This document shows positions 23,601-36,157 of a stretch of DNA of 64,000 bases, one piece after another. A program made the translations under genes and the position numbers. Where the stretch lies: positions 20,377-84,376 of the forward strand of contig ARYC01017498.1 in the NCBI GenBank assembly GCA_000711775.1. Reading direction: 5' to 3'. The notes under the pieces were generated by a model. It did not search any database. It saw only the letters and a list, made by a program, of their open reading frames with translations, and was not told where the DNA came from. Source of the stretch: Oxytricha trifallax. Taxonomy: Eukaryota > Ciliophora > Spirotrichea > Sporadotrichida > Oxytrichidae. How positions within the stretch are numbered: the stretch's first letter is position 1; the number at the start of each line of letters is the position of its first letter.

Positions 23601-26600
23601 TTTTGAATTAATATATTAAATTTAAAAGTGTACTATAGAAAATAAATGTATTTTATGTATACAATCTGTCGATTACTAGAATTCTAGTTGAGTCTCACCT
23701 TATAATAATTCCCATCCAAAGCCAAAATTCATATTTGGAACTTAATTTCAGTTTAAACTAAAACCTTCTCATATTTAGTACCCCTTGAACCAATAGTAAT
23801 TTAGAAGACTTCAAGTAATTTAAGTGTATTTTAGAAGAATCCTGAATAAGAATAATATATTCTTTTTCAGCATAGGTTAGTAATCTTTTATAGGAGAAGC
23901 ACTAGGCATTATATAAATAGTTTAATTTAATGGCCTAATATATATCTATGGAGTTTTTCTTGAGCATTTCCACCTCACAAAACATATGTCTTAGAAATTC
24001 ACCATAAAAATTAGAAAACACTATTAATTTCTGGAAAGACAGTCAACTTTAGAATGTTTAAACGAAAGACAAAATTAAAATTTCAATTTTATATTCTAAG
24101 ATTATTAATAAATAAAATGAATCATTACATTTTTAAGGAGAATTTTTTCTCAAAATGATAGCTAAAAATGCTTAAAATCATAAATAAGCAAGAAACTTTC
24201 AATATATCAGAATAAAATACCTTGTTTTTTTTACCAGACATTTCAGTTAATTTCGTTGTTTTATATTTTAATTTACATTTACATAATATAGTATTTTATT
24301 ATCACGGTTATATGATTTTAAAGTGCTTTGAGAGAAACAGTAAAATTTGAAGAATAAAACAAGTAAATAAATATTATGCTCAATATTTGTTTTCTTAGAA
24401 TCACAATTATTAAAAAAGGGTTTAAGTTAATATGATGAATTAGCTCAATTATTAAACAATATTAGTTTTTAAACATATAGCATGTAATAATGCATAATTG
24501 CTATTTCATATTTAGCATCACATACAAAATTTTATTAGCATATATATAATTACATATTCCAGTTACTAAATTTGATTATTTCTTATTTTGATAGATTTAT
24601 TTTAAAATAACAAGCAATATTAACAGAAACTCATTTATAATTAACTTGTCTAGATAAAATACAGGTTTAGACTGCAATAGTTCCTGAATTATAATAATTA
24701 TACTCAGAGGTTTTGGTAAATTGCCCTGTTTTAGAAAAGATTATTTAGCAAAAGACTCTATTGTATTCAAAACATTACCAATACTCATTTCATTTAAGAA
24801 AGACATAGATTAAACATACTATATTATAGTACCGCCTATACATGCTTTATAAAAGATCAAAAGCATCAAGAAAGAATTAGAAAGAAACAGAGAAATATAG
24901 AACTTACAACTTACACCAACGAGCAAGACGTGTGAATGCTAATCACCTTGCTAGTTGATGATTTTGTACTTAAAACCGATTATAAGCTAACTGCAACAGC
25001 AATGTGAATGAGAGTAAATCCCTTAACACTAATTACTTCTTGATGATCTTTGAAACCGTAATATGAGTAAATTACTATTTTATTCAAAGTGTATAGTTTT
25101 TGCTAATTTTATGCCAATTAATAAAAAAACAAATTAAATAATCATATATTTCTTAGAATTCACTCTAATGCTTTTGAAAGTTTGAAATAATTACAAGTAG
25201 ATAAGATAGCTTTCCCTGCTAAAAGCTGCAAAATATTAAAAATATTTAATAAAGCAATGTACTAAAAATAATGGATAATGACAAAAGACTCATTATAATA
25301 GATTTTAAAGACAAAAAGAATAAGATAGAATAAAACATTAAATTTGTTATAAAGAGAGCCCGCCATCTATCGGAAAAATTGATGGGATAACAACATTCAA
25401 TTAAATTTAATTCTGAGTAATCAACATAATTATTCATTTAATGTAATTAATTGGTAACTAACTTAATTAACACATTACTTTAAAATATGTTTAAATTTAT
25501 CTTCGAATTGAATTAAAGAATATGGAAAAATTTAGGGCCAAGTATAACATTCAACTAATTAACACGGATTTTAAGTTTTGCTAGACTAAATAAATATATT
25601 TTTATGAAACAGTGCTTCATAAAGATGCTAGTAAGTATTATCCTATAAACAACTTTATTAAAGAGGAAATTATGCAAGAGGAGACATTAGCAAAAGGAGG
25701 ATATAGTAGGATTATTTAGACCGATAAAACATAGGGATGGCCAATAAAAATAAAGTAAAACGAGTAAATCGAAGTGGAAAAAATGTATTAAACTGGATTA
25801 ATATAGAAAAATTATCATTAAAGGGAGTTATACATTAAAAAAACCTATAAAATCAAAGGAATTATAAATTAATATAATATTGATAATTTAAAAAACACAA
25901 CTCATTAAGTATAATTGTTGTTTGGATTCATTTCCTTTATATTATTACACTATTCATAATTCATTATAAAAGAATTATAATATTTCAATAAATAAATACA
26001 ATTTAAATAAACTCATTGCAATGAAAAGCATTAATAGTCCTTCTTATAGTATATATTATTGCTTCGGTATGGACCATACAGCCTACAAAGCATTCAAAGC
26101 TGATTCTAGCACTTAATAACATTGCCAAAACTTTTAATGTTTGCCTAAGTTTTGTTCTTACTGTATGCAAGATAAAGATGTGGAGCTTGGACGAGATATA
26201 GAGCTCCAATTAAAGGAAAATGCAAAAAATACCTCAATAAATGAAAGAATTTATAATTGCAGTCTTTGATTAATAACTGCATATCTCTTAAAATTACATG
26301 AACTTTAAGCTTAAAAATAACCCTGAAATCTAATTTTTAACAAAGGATTTCATACTAAATATCTATATGATTAAGCAAAGATGAAGATAAGATTCTCTTA
26401 ATAATTGGTTTAGATCTAAAATAGCGTGAAATTCTACAACTGTTTTTTTTATTTATTTTATTAAATTCATTAAATCTTAAAGACGAAAAAGGAAAGAGTA
26501 AATTATAATTTGAGAATCATTTTATTCACATTTAACATAATTAACTGAAATATAGCAGATAAATAATACATATATAAAAGTTTAAATTAAACCTTCCTCT

Positions 26601-28829
26601 AAAAAATAATTAAACATGATCTTTCTTACTTTCCGCCCGTTACCACTGTCTTACCTTCTTTTCTTATTTAATTTATATATTTATCTATGGGAAAAAGTGC
26701 AAATATTAAGTCTCATACCAGCTAAAGGTTATTAAAACAATCAACTACATTTAAAGGTATTTATCATGTATAGTCCTGAGCTTCCTCAAGAGTAAAGCAT
26801 TATTTATTGATTAATTAGTTCTTTAAACAATTATTAATAGATAAAGTTTGATTAAGATAAAAAAATCAAATTTTATTCTATTCTGAATAATATATTAAAT
26901 AAAAAATTTAAGGAAAAGTGCCTTATAATTTATTGTAAAATATAAAGGATCTCACAATGCTTTAAGATTAGTTTAATTTATGAATGCATTGATAAAAATA
27001 GTTCATAATCCATTGAGCATTTAATAAAAAATTATTACTAACAATAAAGTGCTGGAAAAGAATAACAAAAACAATAAAAAGAAGACCTTCTAAATAATTC
27101 TCTAATCAGCAAAATATCTGGGCATTCTTGACTTCGCATCTTTTTCTTGAATGACAAAGTGATTTTTCAACCGGAGGAAGCATAAGTTCAATAAATTGCA
27201 AACTTTAAAATCAAATATTTGAATGACTATCAAAAATTATCAGCTTAATACTCTCCAAAAGTGCAAAAATAGCATGAATAACTGCAGCGATAGGATGAAA
27301 CAAGGGATCAACAGTGGCTATTCAAATTGTTATGGTGTATTACACAAGAATTTAAATTAGGAGCTAAGAAATTATTCATAAACTCAAGAATCATGTCAAT
27401 TTCCTGATATATATATATATATATATTGTAATAAAGAAAGATTTCATTAAATGGAAGATTGAATGAAAAGATAGAATAATTAAATTATAGATGCAGAAGA
27501 TTGCAGAATAATTAGAAAAGTAACTACAAAGAATTCAACATTATAACTCCCCGTCTCTTATAGCTAATCTTAGAAATAGACTTATTCAGATTATAGATTA
27601 GTAAATTTTCCATTATATTGATTGAGCAGGACTAAGAGTAAATAAACGAAAAAGGAACAAATAAGTATTTTTGATAGACTATTTTTAACTATTAATAACT
27701 TGGAATATCCAAGTTATTAACTGGAATAATTCTGTTCAAAATAATTAAGGTGAGATAGAATTAGAGCAAAATTTACCTAGAATAACAGGACAACTCAATA
27801 AAATATACAATGAATCATTAAATGTAGAGAACTACCTCTATTTTAGAGGTAGGTTAAATACAAAGATTAGTGGAAGGAACATTTAGATAAACTACATCAT
27901 GATTTATGCAAAGATCTCTCAAGTACTAATCAAATCTGACAGGGAAAATGAGATTGGAACTAAAAATATATAGACAAACTCTATCTTCATTCAGAAAACT
28001 TGAATTATGAAGAGTGTAAAATGGAAATCTATCAAATGTTTTATTATAAGGAAATAAATTCCACTTCGTACAATCATTATGCATTTGAATTTTTAATGAG
28101 AACTAATTCAAATTAACATATCATTTTCTTCTCATTTATATATCAAAGAATATCAAAACAAGAAATAACTCATTTTCTAGTTTAGCTTAAAGTAAAACAT
28201 TCATTATTTATTATAAAAAAATATTTTATTCATGAATCATAATCAAGTAAGTTAATAAATAAGGAAACTTAATGTGGGGATGATGTAGTTTATGCTCGCT
28301 CACACTAAAGGTAAGTTTGAAAATTATATTTAAATCTTCTTTTTATTTAGGAATTGGTGCTGGTAACAATTTCAGCTGGACTAAATCGGTATTTCACTAA
28401 AGTGAACAAGCAAAAGGAAATTTAGGTATTTAAATTATGATGTGTTCTATGGAAAGTAGCTTCGTAGTAATAATATTCTTAGACATCTTATTTAGCTTTA
28501 TAAGTATTACTTTGATAAATATTTGCTTTTCTATTCATATTTTATATTTAACTTTATTCTTCATAGTTAAATAAGAGTCACTGTGGAATAGTTTTCAAAA
28601 TAATAACGATTAAACTTAGTTAAAATTTAAATTTATATAATAGATTAAACAGAAATGTAGCTAAATTTGTAGTAAACAATTTTTATTTTAAAAAATGAAT
28701 AATTAACTTAATAGATGAGAGATAATAACTTGAAAGGTAAATTAAAATTAGAGATCAAAATTTAATTAGAGATCTCTATTATAAAATCAGTATTATTTAT
28801 TACTTATATATGTGTATTAAATAGGGCCA
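20634..28829. other. Long AT-rich stretch without assigned genes
   Basis: No convincing gene, RNA or transposon end was found. Items noted: a GC-richer island at 23160-23340 containing CACGTCA/ACGTCA-type motifs and G-rich runs but no long frame; an (AT)n microsatellite at 27407-27426; and a possible coding scrap near 28340-28430. Most of this region has the composition expected of non-coding germline-limited DNA. Confidence 0.4.
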
Positions 28830-28953
28830 TAATTTTTTAAAGATGGCATTAGGATTTTTAGAAATATTTACCTACCCTACTTTTTTTGTGGAACTCCAGA
28901 TTACATCGCACCAGAAGTTGTACTAGAAGCTATTTTTTCTTAAACGACTGAAT
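28830..28953 (+). pseudogene. AGC-type protein kinase fragment (subdomain VIII)
   Basis: The frame at 28884-28953 reads FCGTPDYIAPEVVLEA. FCGTPDYIAPEV is the conserved end of the activation loop with the APE motif of AGC-family serine/threonine kinases. It is preceded in frame by about 15 plausible residues and followed shortly by TGA. No other kinase subdomain was found nearby. It is therefore a lone fragment: a macronuclear-destined segment of a kinase gene, or a fossil. It differs from the TBE kinases, which have GTPGYF with no APE. Confidence 0.6.
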
Positions 28954-31751
28954 GAGAGGTCTCAATATGTGTTTTTGAAATTTTTCATGTTTTTTCCATC
29001 TCCACAAATTTCTTAGCATTAGTATTTTTTTGTCTTTCTCGCCGCTCACAACATATATTAGTAATAAATAATACTATATTAACTTAATAGATTTATTAAT
29101 TTTAATTAAATGGAATTAATTATGATTAATTTTATTAGGAATTTATGAATAAAGAGTCTATAATATTTTCTCACGAAATATTTTTAATCATATGAATAGT
29201 GTAGAAACTCACTTCATAGATAAAATATTAACCCAACATTTAAGAAATCTTGTTCATTTCTAGAATTTTAATTAAAGAAATACATCGAGATCCTTAAACC
29301 TGTTAGCTAATCATCATTTTTTATGACATATTCAAATTAATTATCATCTCCAGAAATAATTTATGCTTTTTAATAAACAAATTCTAAGCAAAAAATACTT
29401 GAAGAGTAATGAATAATATTTTTCTCAACAATAATATTTTTTTTTTCTTGAACAGAGAACTTTTCAATTTCACAAAATAAAACTATTAATAAATATAAAG
29501 AAAATAAAATTGCCTCCCCTCTTTAAGCACAAATAATATAAATAATTAAAAATAAGTTTCATAATTTTGTCTCATCAGTATTCCTTATAGAAACCTAAAA
29601 TCTATTATAAATACCTAATAAGCTTTTTAAATTTTGATTCAAATAGAAAGGACTCGATTACAATATAATAACATCAAATCAGTCATACTTCATTATTAAT
29701 AAAATTTAAATGTTTAATTTATTATAAAAACCATATTTATCACGGAACCCATTATCTGGTTAGTCAAATAATATATATAAAAGATTTATTGTAAAATTAT
29801 TGTTTTTATTGTAACAAAAATTGAGAATTGGAAATCGATGAATTAAATAAAGTATTAACTAAAATTAAAATTTCAAAAAGATGATCTAAAAGAAATTAAA
29901 TTTACTTTCCAAAGAAATGGGTACCATACGCTAGTAGGCTGAAAGATCATAAGATGCTATAAATAGATGGGAACAACAAAGCAGGTATGATTAGAAGGAG
30001 TAAAATAAGAAACATAATAGAGTGTTGAGATATTAGTTTCGAAATTTCATTTCTGTAATTATCTCTACTAATACTTGTAAGTATACTAAGTTTTCATTTT
30101 AATTTATAGCTGTATATTAATATTTCATAAATATAAATCAACAGATGTGAAATCGCAGATAATTTTATGGCTTTTTATATAAAATTTTATCATAAAATGT
30201 CAACTAAGATGTAATGACTATTTCTTTATGACAACGCATTAATGTTTTTATAAAAGTTAATTTCATTAATTGCTTTAAATTTAGATTGAGTCTTTTTATA
30301 AGAGATTTTATATTGATTCTACCTTTCTTCCTTAAATTAATAGTTAGGATATTATTGAAATCATTTATGTCGTTATATTGATTATATTAATTTATTTGCG
30401 ATATATTAATAATTTCAGATATTATTAAGCTTGAAATTATTTTTCAGTAGAATTCTTTCTAAATATTTTTATATCTATGATTTCCTTGTCACTTAAAACC
30501 CCATGAATTTTTTAAGAATTGAGATGAGGGGACAATTGATTAATTTAGAATTATTATTGTATTGGCTAAAATAAATTAAAAATAGCGTAAAAAATAATTT
30601 ACACAATTTATTTGGTTATTATTTTTAGGGAAAATAATAAAAGCCAATGGCTTTAATTATTTGTCTAAATAGATTAAATTTACTCCAATATAATTATATT
30701 TCTTAATTAATCAATTGTACCCCTTATACAAATTCTTAAAAAATTAATGGGGTTGTATAAATTAATACTATTAATAATATAAACTGCATCATTGTATATT
30801 AAAGTGTATATATGAGCTTATCAGAATTTAATTAAATCAAAGTTTTTAATATTTTATCACTAGCCAAGGTTATTAATTCTATTTACTCTGCACTTTACTT
30901 GGTCTATAACTATGAACGAAATCTATTTAAATGTTTAAGGAAACATTATAGCTAACTTATACAGTTTTATAAAAAAGGCAAGAGTTAAATAAACCATAAG
31001 ATTGTTCTTTGTTTTATTAATAATAAAAACCAAAATAGTTATAAAAAAATAAAGGTTGTCTCTGAGAAATGTAATCAAACTAAGTATAAAAAATTGAAAT
31101 ATAAAATTCAAGCCAATAACGAGATTACTGAAATAATTAAGAGAAATTATTTCCTTAATCTGCAAATATTTTAAATTAAATATTTATTACTTAAAATATT
31201 ATATTTATACTTACAAAAGGAACATTTAGAATTTTCACAAAATAACTATGTTAATTAGCATACACTGCCATAAATATAAATTATTTTAATTCAAAAAATT
31301 CTTTTATCAAATTAAAAGATAAATTGGAAAATTATGAATAAAGATCGCAATTAAAAGAATGAAAATAATTGATATAAAAAAGACAATTATACTATTGTTA
31401 AATTAAAGTAAAAATAAGCATAAATAAATTGATAGCATAAAAATGATAAATTAATGAAAAATATATAAATTGGGAAAATTGAAAATTAAAGCATTAAAAA
31501 TAAAACATAATAATAAATTATAATTATAAGATTATCATAAAAGCAAATCAAGGGAAAATTTGCTTATAAAAATAAAATAGAAAAAGAAACACTCTTCGAC
31601 ATTTTACTTATTATAGAAATCACGTTTAACCTATTTAAATTGCATTTTTATACCAACATTTTCCCAACTACCAAACTCAAGCTTATTCTTGTCTATATTA
31701 ATTTGTTAATTTAATCATTAAAATTTATTAGCTATTCGCGTTTGCTTCACT
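28954..31751. other. AT-rich stretch, no gene assigned
   Basis: Nothing is clearly supported. A weak protein-like frame (WVPYASRLKDHKMLQIDG) lies near 29915-30030 on the plus strand. The rest is A/T-rich with no recognisable features. Confidence 0.35.
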
Positions 31752-31889
31752 CAAAACATCAAAACCCCTGAAGTTGATTGATTGAGTTTTTGATTGATAA
31801 AAGTAGACTATTGACGCATACTTTATTAGGGTTTTAATAGGGTTTATGTAGAGATTTAATGTTTGAATATTAGTATTTTAAGTGAGTAT

Positions 31890-32920
31890 ATGCGAGGTTG
31901 GGGGTCAGTTTATGACAGTGAGTATATAGATTTATTGTTTAAGTTGCGATATGGATGTGATGAATATAGTGAATAACTCAAGCCTGTTCTGAATTATACG
32001 TCTATAGCAAGGCTCCTCCATAAATCTCCAGCAACTGTGAGGTCTCACTGTCTATTAGCATTGAATTTAAAGAGATAGCATCTTAATTCTTAGCCTAAGA
32101 GACCACTAAAATTTTAGCAGCATCATATCGATTATCTTATTAATGATAAGATTCTTAAATACTGGACCCATTATTCTCTCGCATAGAGAGCTGTGATGTT
32201 TCATCACCAATTTCCTGAGCTTCATATCTCTGCTTAATCTATAGCGAACACAAAAAAAAATAATGGAATATCTTACAAGACAGTCAATCGCATTAAGAGA
32301 GTGATTGACTTTAATGTTCCATTTTATAAGGATAATTAAATTATATATTTCATTAATGCAGAGGTCTTAAGATCATAATATAAAGTTCATACACACTGAT
32401 GAGGAGGCAGTATTCACATTCAATAAGTTTTTATCTAGGTCTTGGTATAAGAGGTACAGCAACATAGAAGTTTATGATCGAAAGGTTAAGGTATAAACTC
32501 AAGCAATCCTTGGTGTAATCAGTGAAGATAGTGGGCTAGAGACTTATGTTATCCACCCTCGTTCTATAAAGACTGAATAATACATAAAGTTCTTGCAATA
32601 ACTCAGAGATAAGTACGCTGACTAAGAGATTATTATATTCGTTGATAACTTGTCAGTTCATAAAACTAAAGACTCAAGGAAGGAATATGAAAGATTGAAC
32701 ATAACACCTATATTAATGTTCCCTACTTTCCTCGGTTCAATGGAATTGAATTCTATTGGGGCATATTGAAAGGCCACTACAAGAAACTTCTACTCTATCA
32801 TTTGATGCACGACTTAAAGAAAGACACAGTAGATTTTATTGAGAGTGCTGCTAAAAGGGTCAGCGATGATAAAGCTAAAAATGTGCGCACGAGAAGGGAG
32901 ATTTTGTGTTTATAAATAAG
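31890..32920 (+). pseudogene. IS630/Tc1-type (TBE 42-kDa class) transposase, frameshifted
   Basis: Starting at ATG 31890, the product reads MRGWGSVYDSEYIDLLFKLR, then a helix-turn-helix region (LNYTSIARLLHKSPATVRSH). A frame change just before 32390 leads into the first catalytic block FIHTDEEAVFTFNKF. The second catalytic Asp is in IIIFVDNLSVHK (about 32636) and the Glu in FNGIEFYWGILKGHY (about 32740-32770); another small frame change precedes this last block near 32715. The C-terminal helices resemble element A. The DDE residues are all present, so a recently active ancestor is likely. Its end overlaps nothing and faces the p22-like gene. Confidence 0.87.
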
Positions 32921-32946
32921 TATTAGATTTAAACGAATGAATAAGT

Positions 32947-33747
32947 TCACACACTAAATTTGCCCTTAAAGGGATTTAGCTTCTCTTTCTTTTCTTCCTC
33001 ATAAGGCTTGCTTGGGCCTATGTTTCTTCTCTTAGTGCCAGCTCCTGCATCTATGGTCATCTCGTCTGGCTTTTATAAATCTTTGTAGAGTCTAAAAGAG
33101 TCTAATACTAAATTAATGCTTTACTTGTGATTTTCTCTCTTTGTTTAATTTGCTGCGCTCTTTCATCAAGTAAATAGCAGCTACAGGTCTTTCTATAAAA
33201 TGAGAAAGGTAAGCTTACTTGAGATGAATGGATGCTTTTGAAATTCCTACAACCAGTAGTCACTGATTTTAATTCCCTGCTTCTCTTTTTCTTCAGGAGA
33301 GATGCTATATCGTTTCTTGAGAGCTACTAAAATTACTTCATTTAAGTACTCAGGTTTCAGAGTTGCAAGAACTCCAAAGAAGAAGTTTTTTTCTGGCAAC
33401 TTATTAGAGATTTATAGCTTTGATGGAAGGTAGAGAGCAACATCTGGATCACTCATAGCATCGTCATATTGGTTTGTAACAGATATTTCAGGCTAGTTAG
33501 GAATTTCAATCATCCTAATTTCATTAGACTTAAAAGCATTTTTCTCTTCACTCAGTAAGGCTTTTAAGAATGAGATTTTTGTTCCTTCCTGGGTTGGCAG
33601 GAACAACCCAACTATGGTTAATATATTAGCATTTGTTAAGAACTTACCTTGCTGTACCAAGTATCTATAAAGATCCTCTTTACTTCGAAATTTTCCTATT
33701 TAATCTTGAGATTAAATTCTCTTCATTGCATCATTCATAGACTCCAT
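32947..33747 (-). pseudogene. TBE 'p22'-like gene
   Basis: From ATG 33747 (MESMNDAMKR) the frame is open for about 600 bases, through FRSKEDLYRYLVQQGKFL and the family signature NFFFGVLATL...HPFISSK, to a TGA near 33170. The C-terminal block found in element A (AGAGTKRRNIGPSKP.., TGA at 32947-32949) follows in another frame, so there is a break near 33150. The FFGV(L/M)xTL plus PF(I/F)xSK pair is shared with elements C and D. Function unknown; it belongs to the TBE accessory gene class. Confidence 0.75.
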
Positions 33748-34214
33748 CTTGCTCCCTCTTTCTAGAAATGTTAATGAAATTTAATATTATGGATATCCAT
33801 TCTACGTTTATTAAAATCTTACTACTAAATAGGGAGGACCTACTGGAGGTCAGCCTTGAAAAGGTATACGGAGAAAACTTTAAAAACTTGCTCCAAGTTT
33901 CACAGATTGATTTCCATTTTTATCAAACTATCTCCACTAAATTACTCCGAATAATGTTTAATTATTTAGTACCTCCAAATTAAGTTCAAACTTGATTTGG
34001 AGGACCTACTAGAGAAACAAAACTTCATTAGGAGTATTTTAATTTACTTAAATGTAAAATATTATCATAAAATATGCCAAATTACACCCATTTATGACAC
34101 TTATATTTTCTTTTCTCTCAGTAAAGAAACTACCAGAGTGTCTTATACTCAACTATAATAGTTTATCAAGGTATATTTTATCATTATTATAATAAAATAT
34201 ATCAGAAAACTAAA

Positions 34215-35655
34215 ATGAGCGCTAACCTGTTAAGAAGAGCGGCATTACTTGGATCAAGTCAATAAAAGTTATCATTCCAGCAATCAAGAAAAGTAGAGAC
34301 CAGAGATGCTTGTACTCAGTGGGAACCTACTTATGACAACTTTGACCAGTCTAGCTTTGAGATTTAAATATAAGTTATATAGGAGGTCATCATAGAAGCT
34401 TTGCAAATTGATAAGGAGGTTAAACAACCCGCCATTGAACATTAAACTTTACCAATTAAAGTAGACTATAAATGCAAAGAATGTAATAAAATTTTCCCTT
34501 ACAAGTCAACATATAAGAGACACTTCAGATATATTAACAACAATATGCCAAGGTTATATCTCAAGCATTAAAAGAAAGATGGGAAGTATGTCTGTGAGTT
34601 CTGTGAGAAGCCATATTCTCATACTAGAGACCTCAAAGTTCACTTAAAGAAAAAGCATAATCAAAGTTTTGTCTTTATTCATGAACCTACAAGGAATATA
34701 TTCCTATAAAAAAGAAGATCAAGAAATCCAGTGGAGTCCCTTAGAGTTGAAGTGTAGAAGTAAGTTAAAATGAAGAAACCATTCAAGAACTTTCCTGTAT
34801 CGGAGATCAATAAAATCATGGTAAAAATAGAAGCTATTAAGATTCCCATTTTAAAAATTATTGACTTAAATTCTTGCCTAGAAAGCAACCTCATTCTTGA
34901 AGATAAAATAGAGAAGAGAGTCATTACAGATGACTAATATGCTTACAACATATATCCTTTCAATTACTTCCTTGCTGATGACAAGTTTCAAATGGAATTT
35001 GCTAAGGAGTATTATGCTCTTTAAAAGGAAAAGTTAAATGAGTGCAGGCATATCATCTAGCTTGGTGTTATTTTACTTGGTAAAGATCATATAGACTTCA
35101 GGCTTCCCTTACTTGAAATGACTTACAGAGAATTCTTATCTGACAATAGATGTCAGAGATAAATTAGCTAGATAGTATAGCAGATAGTTGAAGGAATCGA
35201 AGAGCTTCACAAGCCAGGCTACGTTCATAGAGACTTAAAAAAAAATGATTGATTATCACCCACTGAGAGTATTCATTATTGATTTCAATAGGGCACAAAG
35301 AGTGTAGGCCTCTGCATTAGGAAATGTATTAGGTACTCCAGGTTATTTTCCAGAAAGAGAAGATTTGAGAGACGGAGACACTGCATGGGATATCTGGGCA
35401 CTAGCATCAATAATAATAGAGAGTTACATGCCAAGAAACAATTACTATAGCTGCAAGAATGAGAAAGATTCAAAGCAAAGAATCAAGCAACACTTAGATA
35501 AGTATAAGGTTTCAGGAGGTCTAAGAGAGCTTGCATACTAAGCCATAATCGAACCAAGCTAAGATAATTAAATTACAATAGATACAATCAAATAGCTGCT
35601 TAGAAAGATAAAATTCAGAGAACTGCCTCATGACTCCAAGCTTATGTTTGTGTGA
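34215..35655 (+). pseudogene. Zinc finger-protein kinase fusion (TBE 57-kDa class), one frameshift
   Basis: The span from ATG 34215 to TGA 35653-35655 is 1441 bases, one more than a multiple of three, giving about 479 residues or 55-57 kDa, the classical TBE size. Two fingers are seen: YKCKECNKIFPYKSTYKRH (about 34470) and a full C2H2 finger YVCEFCEKPYSHTRDLKVH (about 34590). The kinase part contains helix ..VEGIEELHKPGYVHRDLKKN (subdomain VIB, about 35190-35245), FIIDFNRAQR (DFN for DFG, about 35276), VLGTPGYFPERED (subdomain VIII with PER in place of APE) and DIWALASIIIES (subdomain IX). The frame change falls in an A-run at 35238-35246, directly after HRDLK. The DFN motif, shared with element A, suggests altered metal binding. 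Confidence 0.9.
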
Positions 35656-36157
35656 AATATTATTAAAAAAACTTGCTTGTTATACTCACTTAAATTACTA
35701 ATATTTAAACATAAAACCCCTACATAAACCCTATTAAAATCCTTATAAAGTAAGCATCAAGAGTCTACTTTTATCAATCAAAAACTCAATCAAACTACTG
35801 AAAGAGTTTTGGAGTTTTGCATTGCTTATCTGGTTTTTTGAAACCAGATTTGATCTTCAAGTCAATCGTTCTAATTTTTATGGCAGGTATCTTGGCTAAC
35901 TATAGCTCTAGCATTCTTGATCCCAGCTATACTAAAATACCAATTATCTTCTAGCTCTTCCTTTAAAACACTAATCTCTTTTTTCAGATATTTGATTTTG
36001 CAAAATTAATTCCCATTTAATCTACGAGCTAAGTAGAAAAAATTATTTTAGACTTAGCTCGTAAAATAATAATCGATGTCCTGTGTGAATAATTATGATT
36101 CAATATTAAAAATAAAATTAGCTTATATTAGCATTCTTAATATTCTTTTTATTCTTT

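Larger units (their letters stand above)
31752..35819 (+). mobile_element. TBE-like transposon B (4.07 kb)
   Basis: TIRs of about 100 bp lie at 31752-31855 and 35711-35819. Both start CAAAAC and share a long identical block around GAGTTTTTGATTGATAAAAG. The three genes have the same order and strands as in element A: transposase (+), p22-like (-), zinc finger/kinase (+). The flanking trinucleotides differ (ACT on the left, CAT on the right), so no clean target duplication remains. The right end touches the left end of element C, overlapping it by about four bases. Each gene is nearly intact but carries at least one frame break. Confidence 0.92.
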
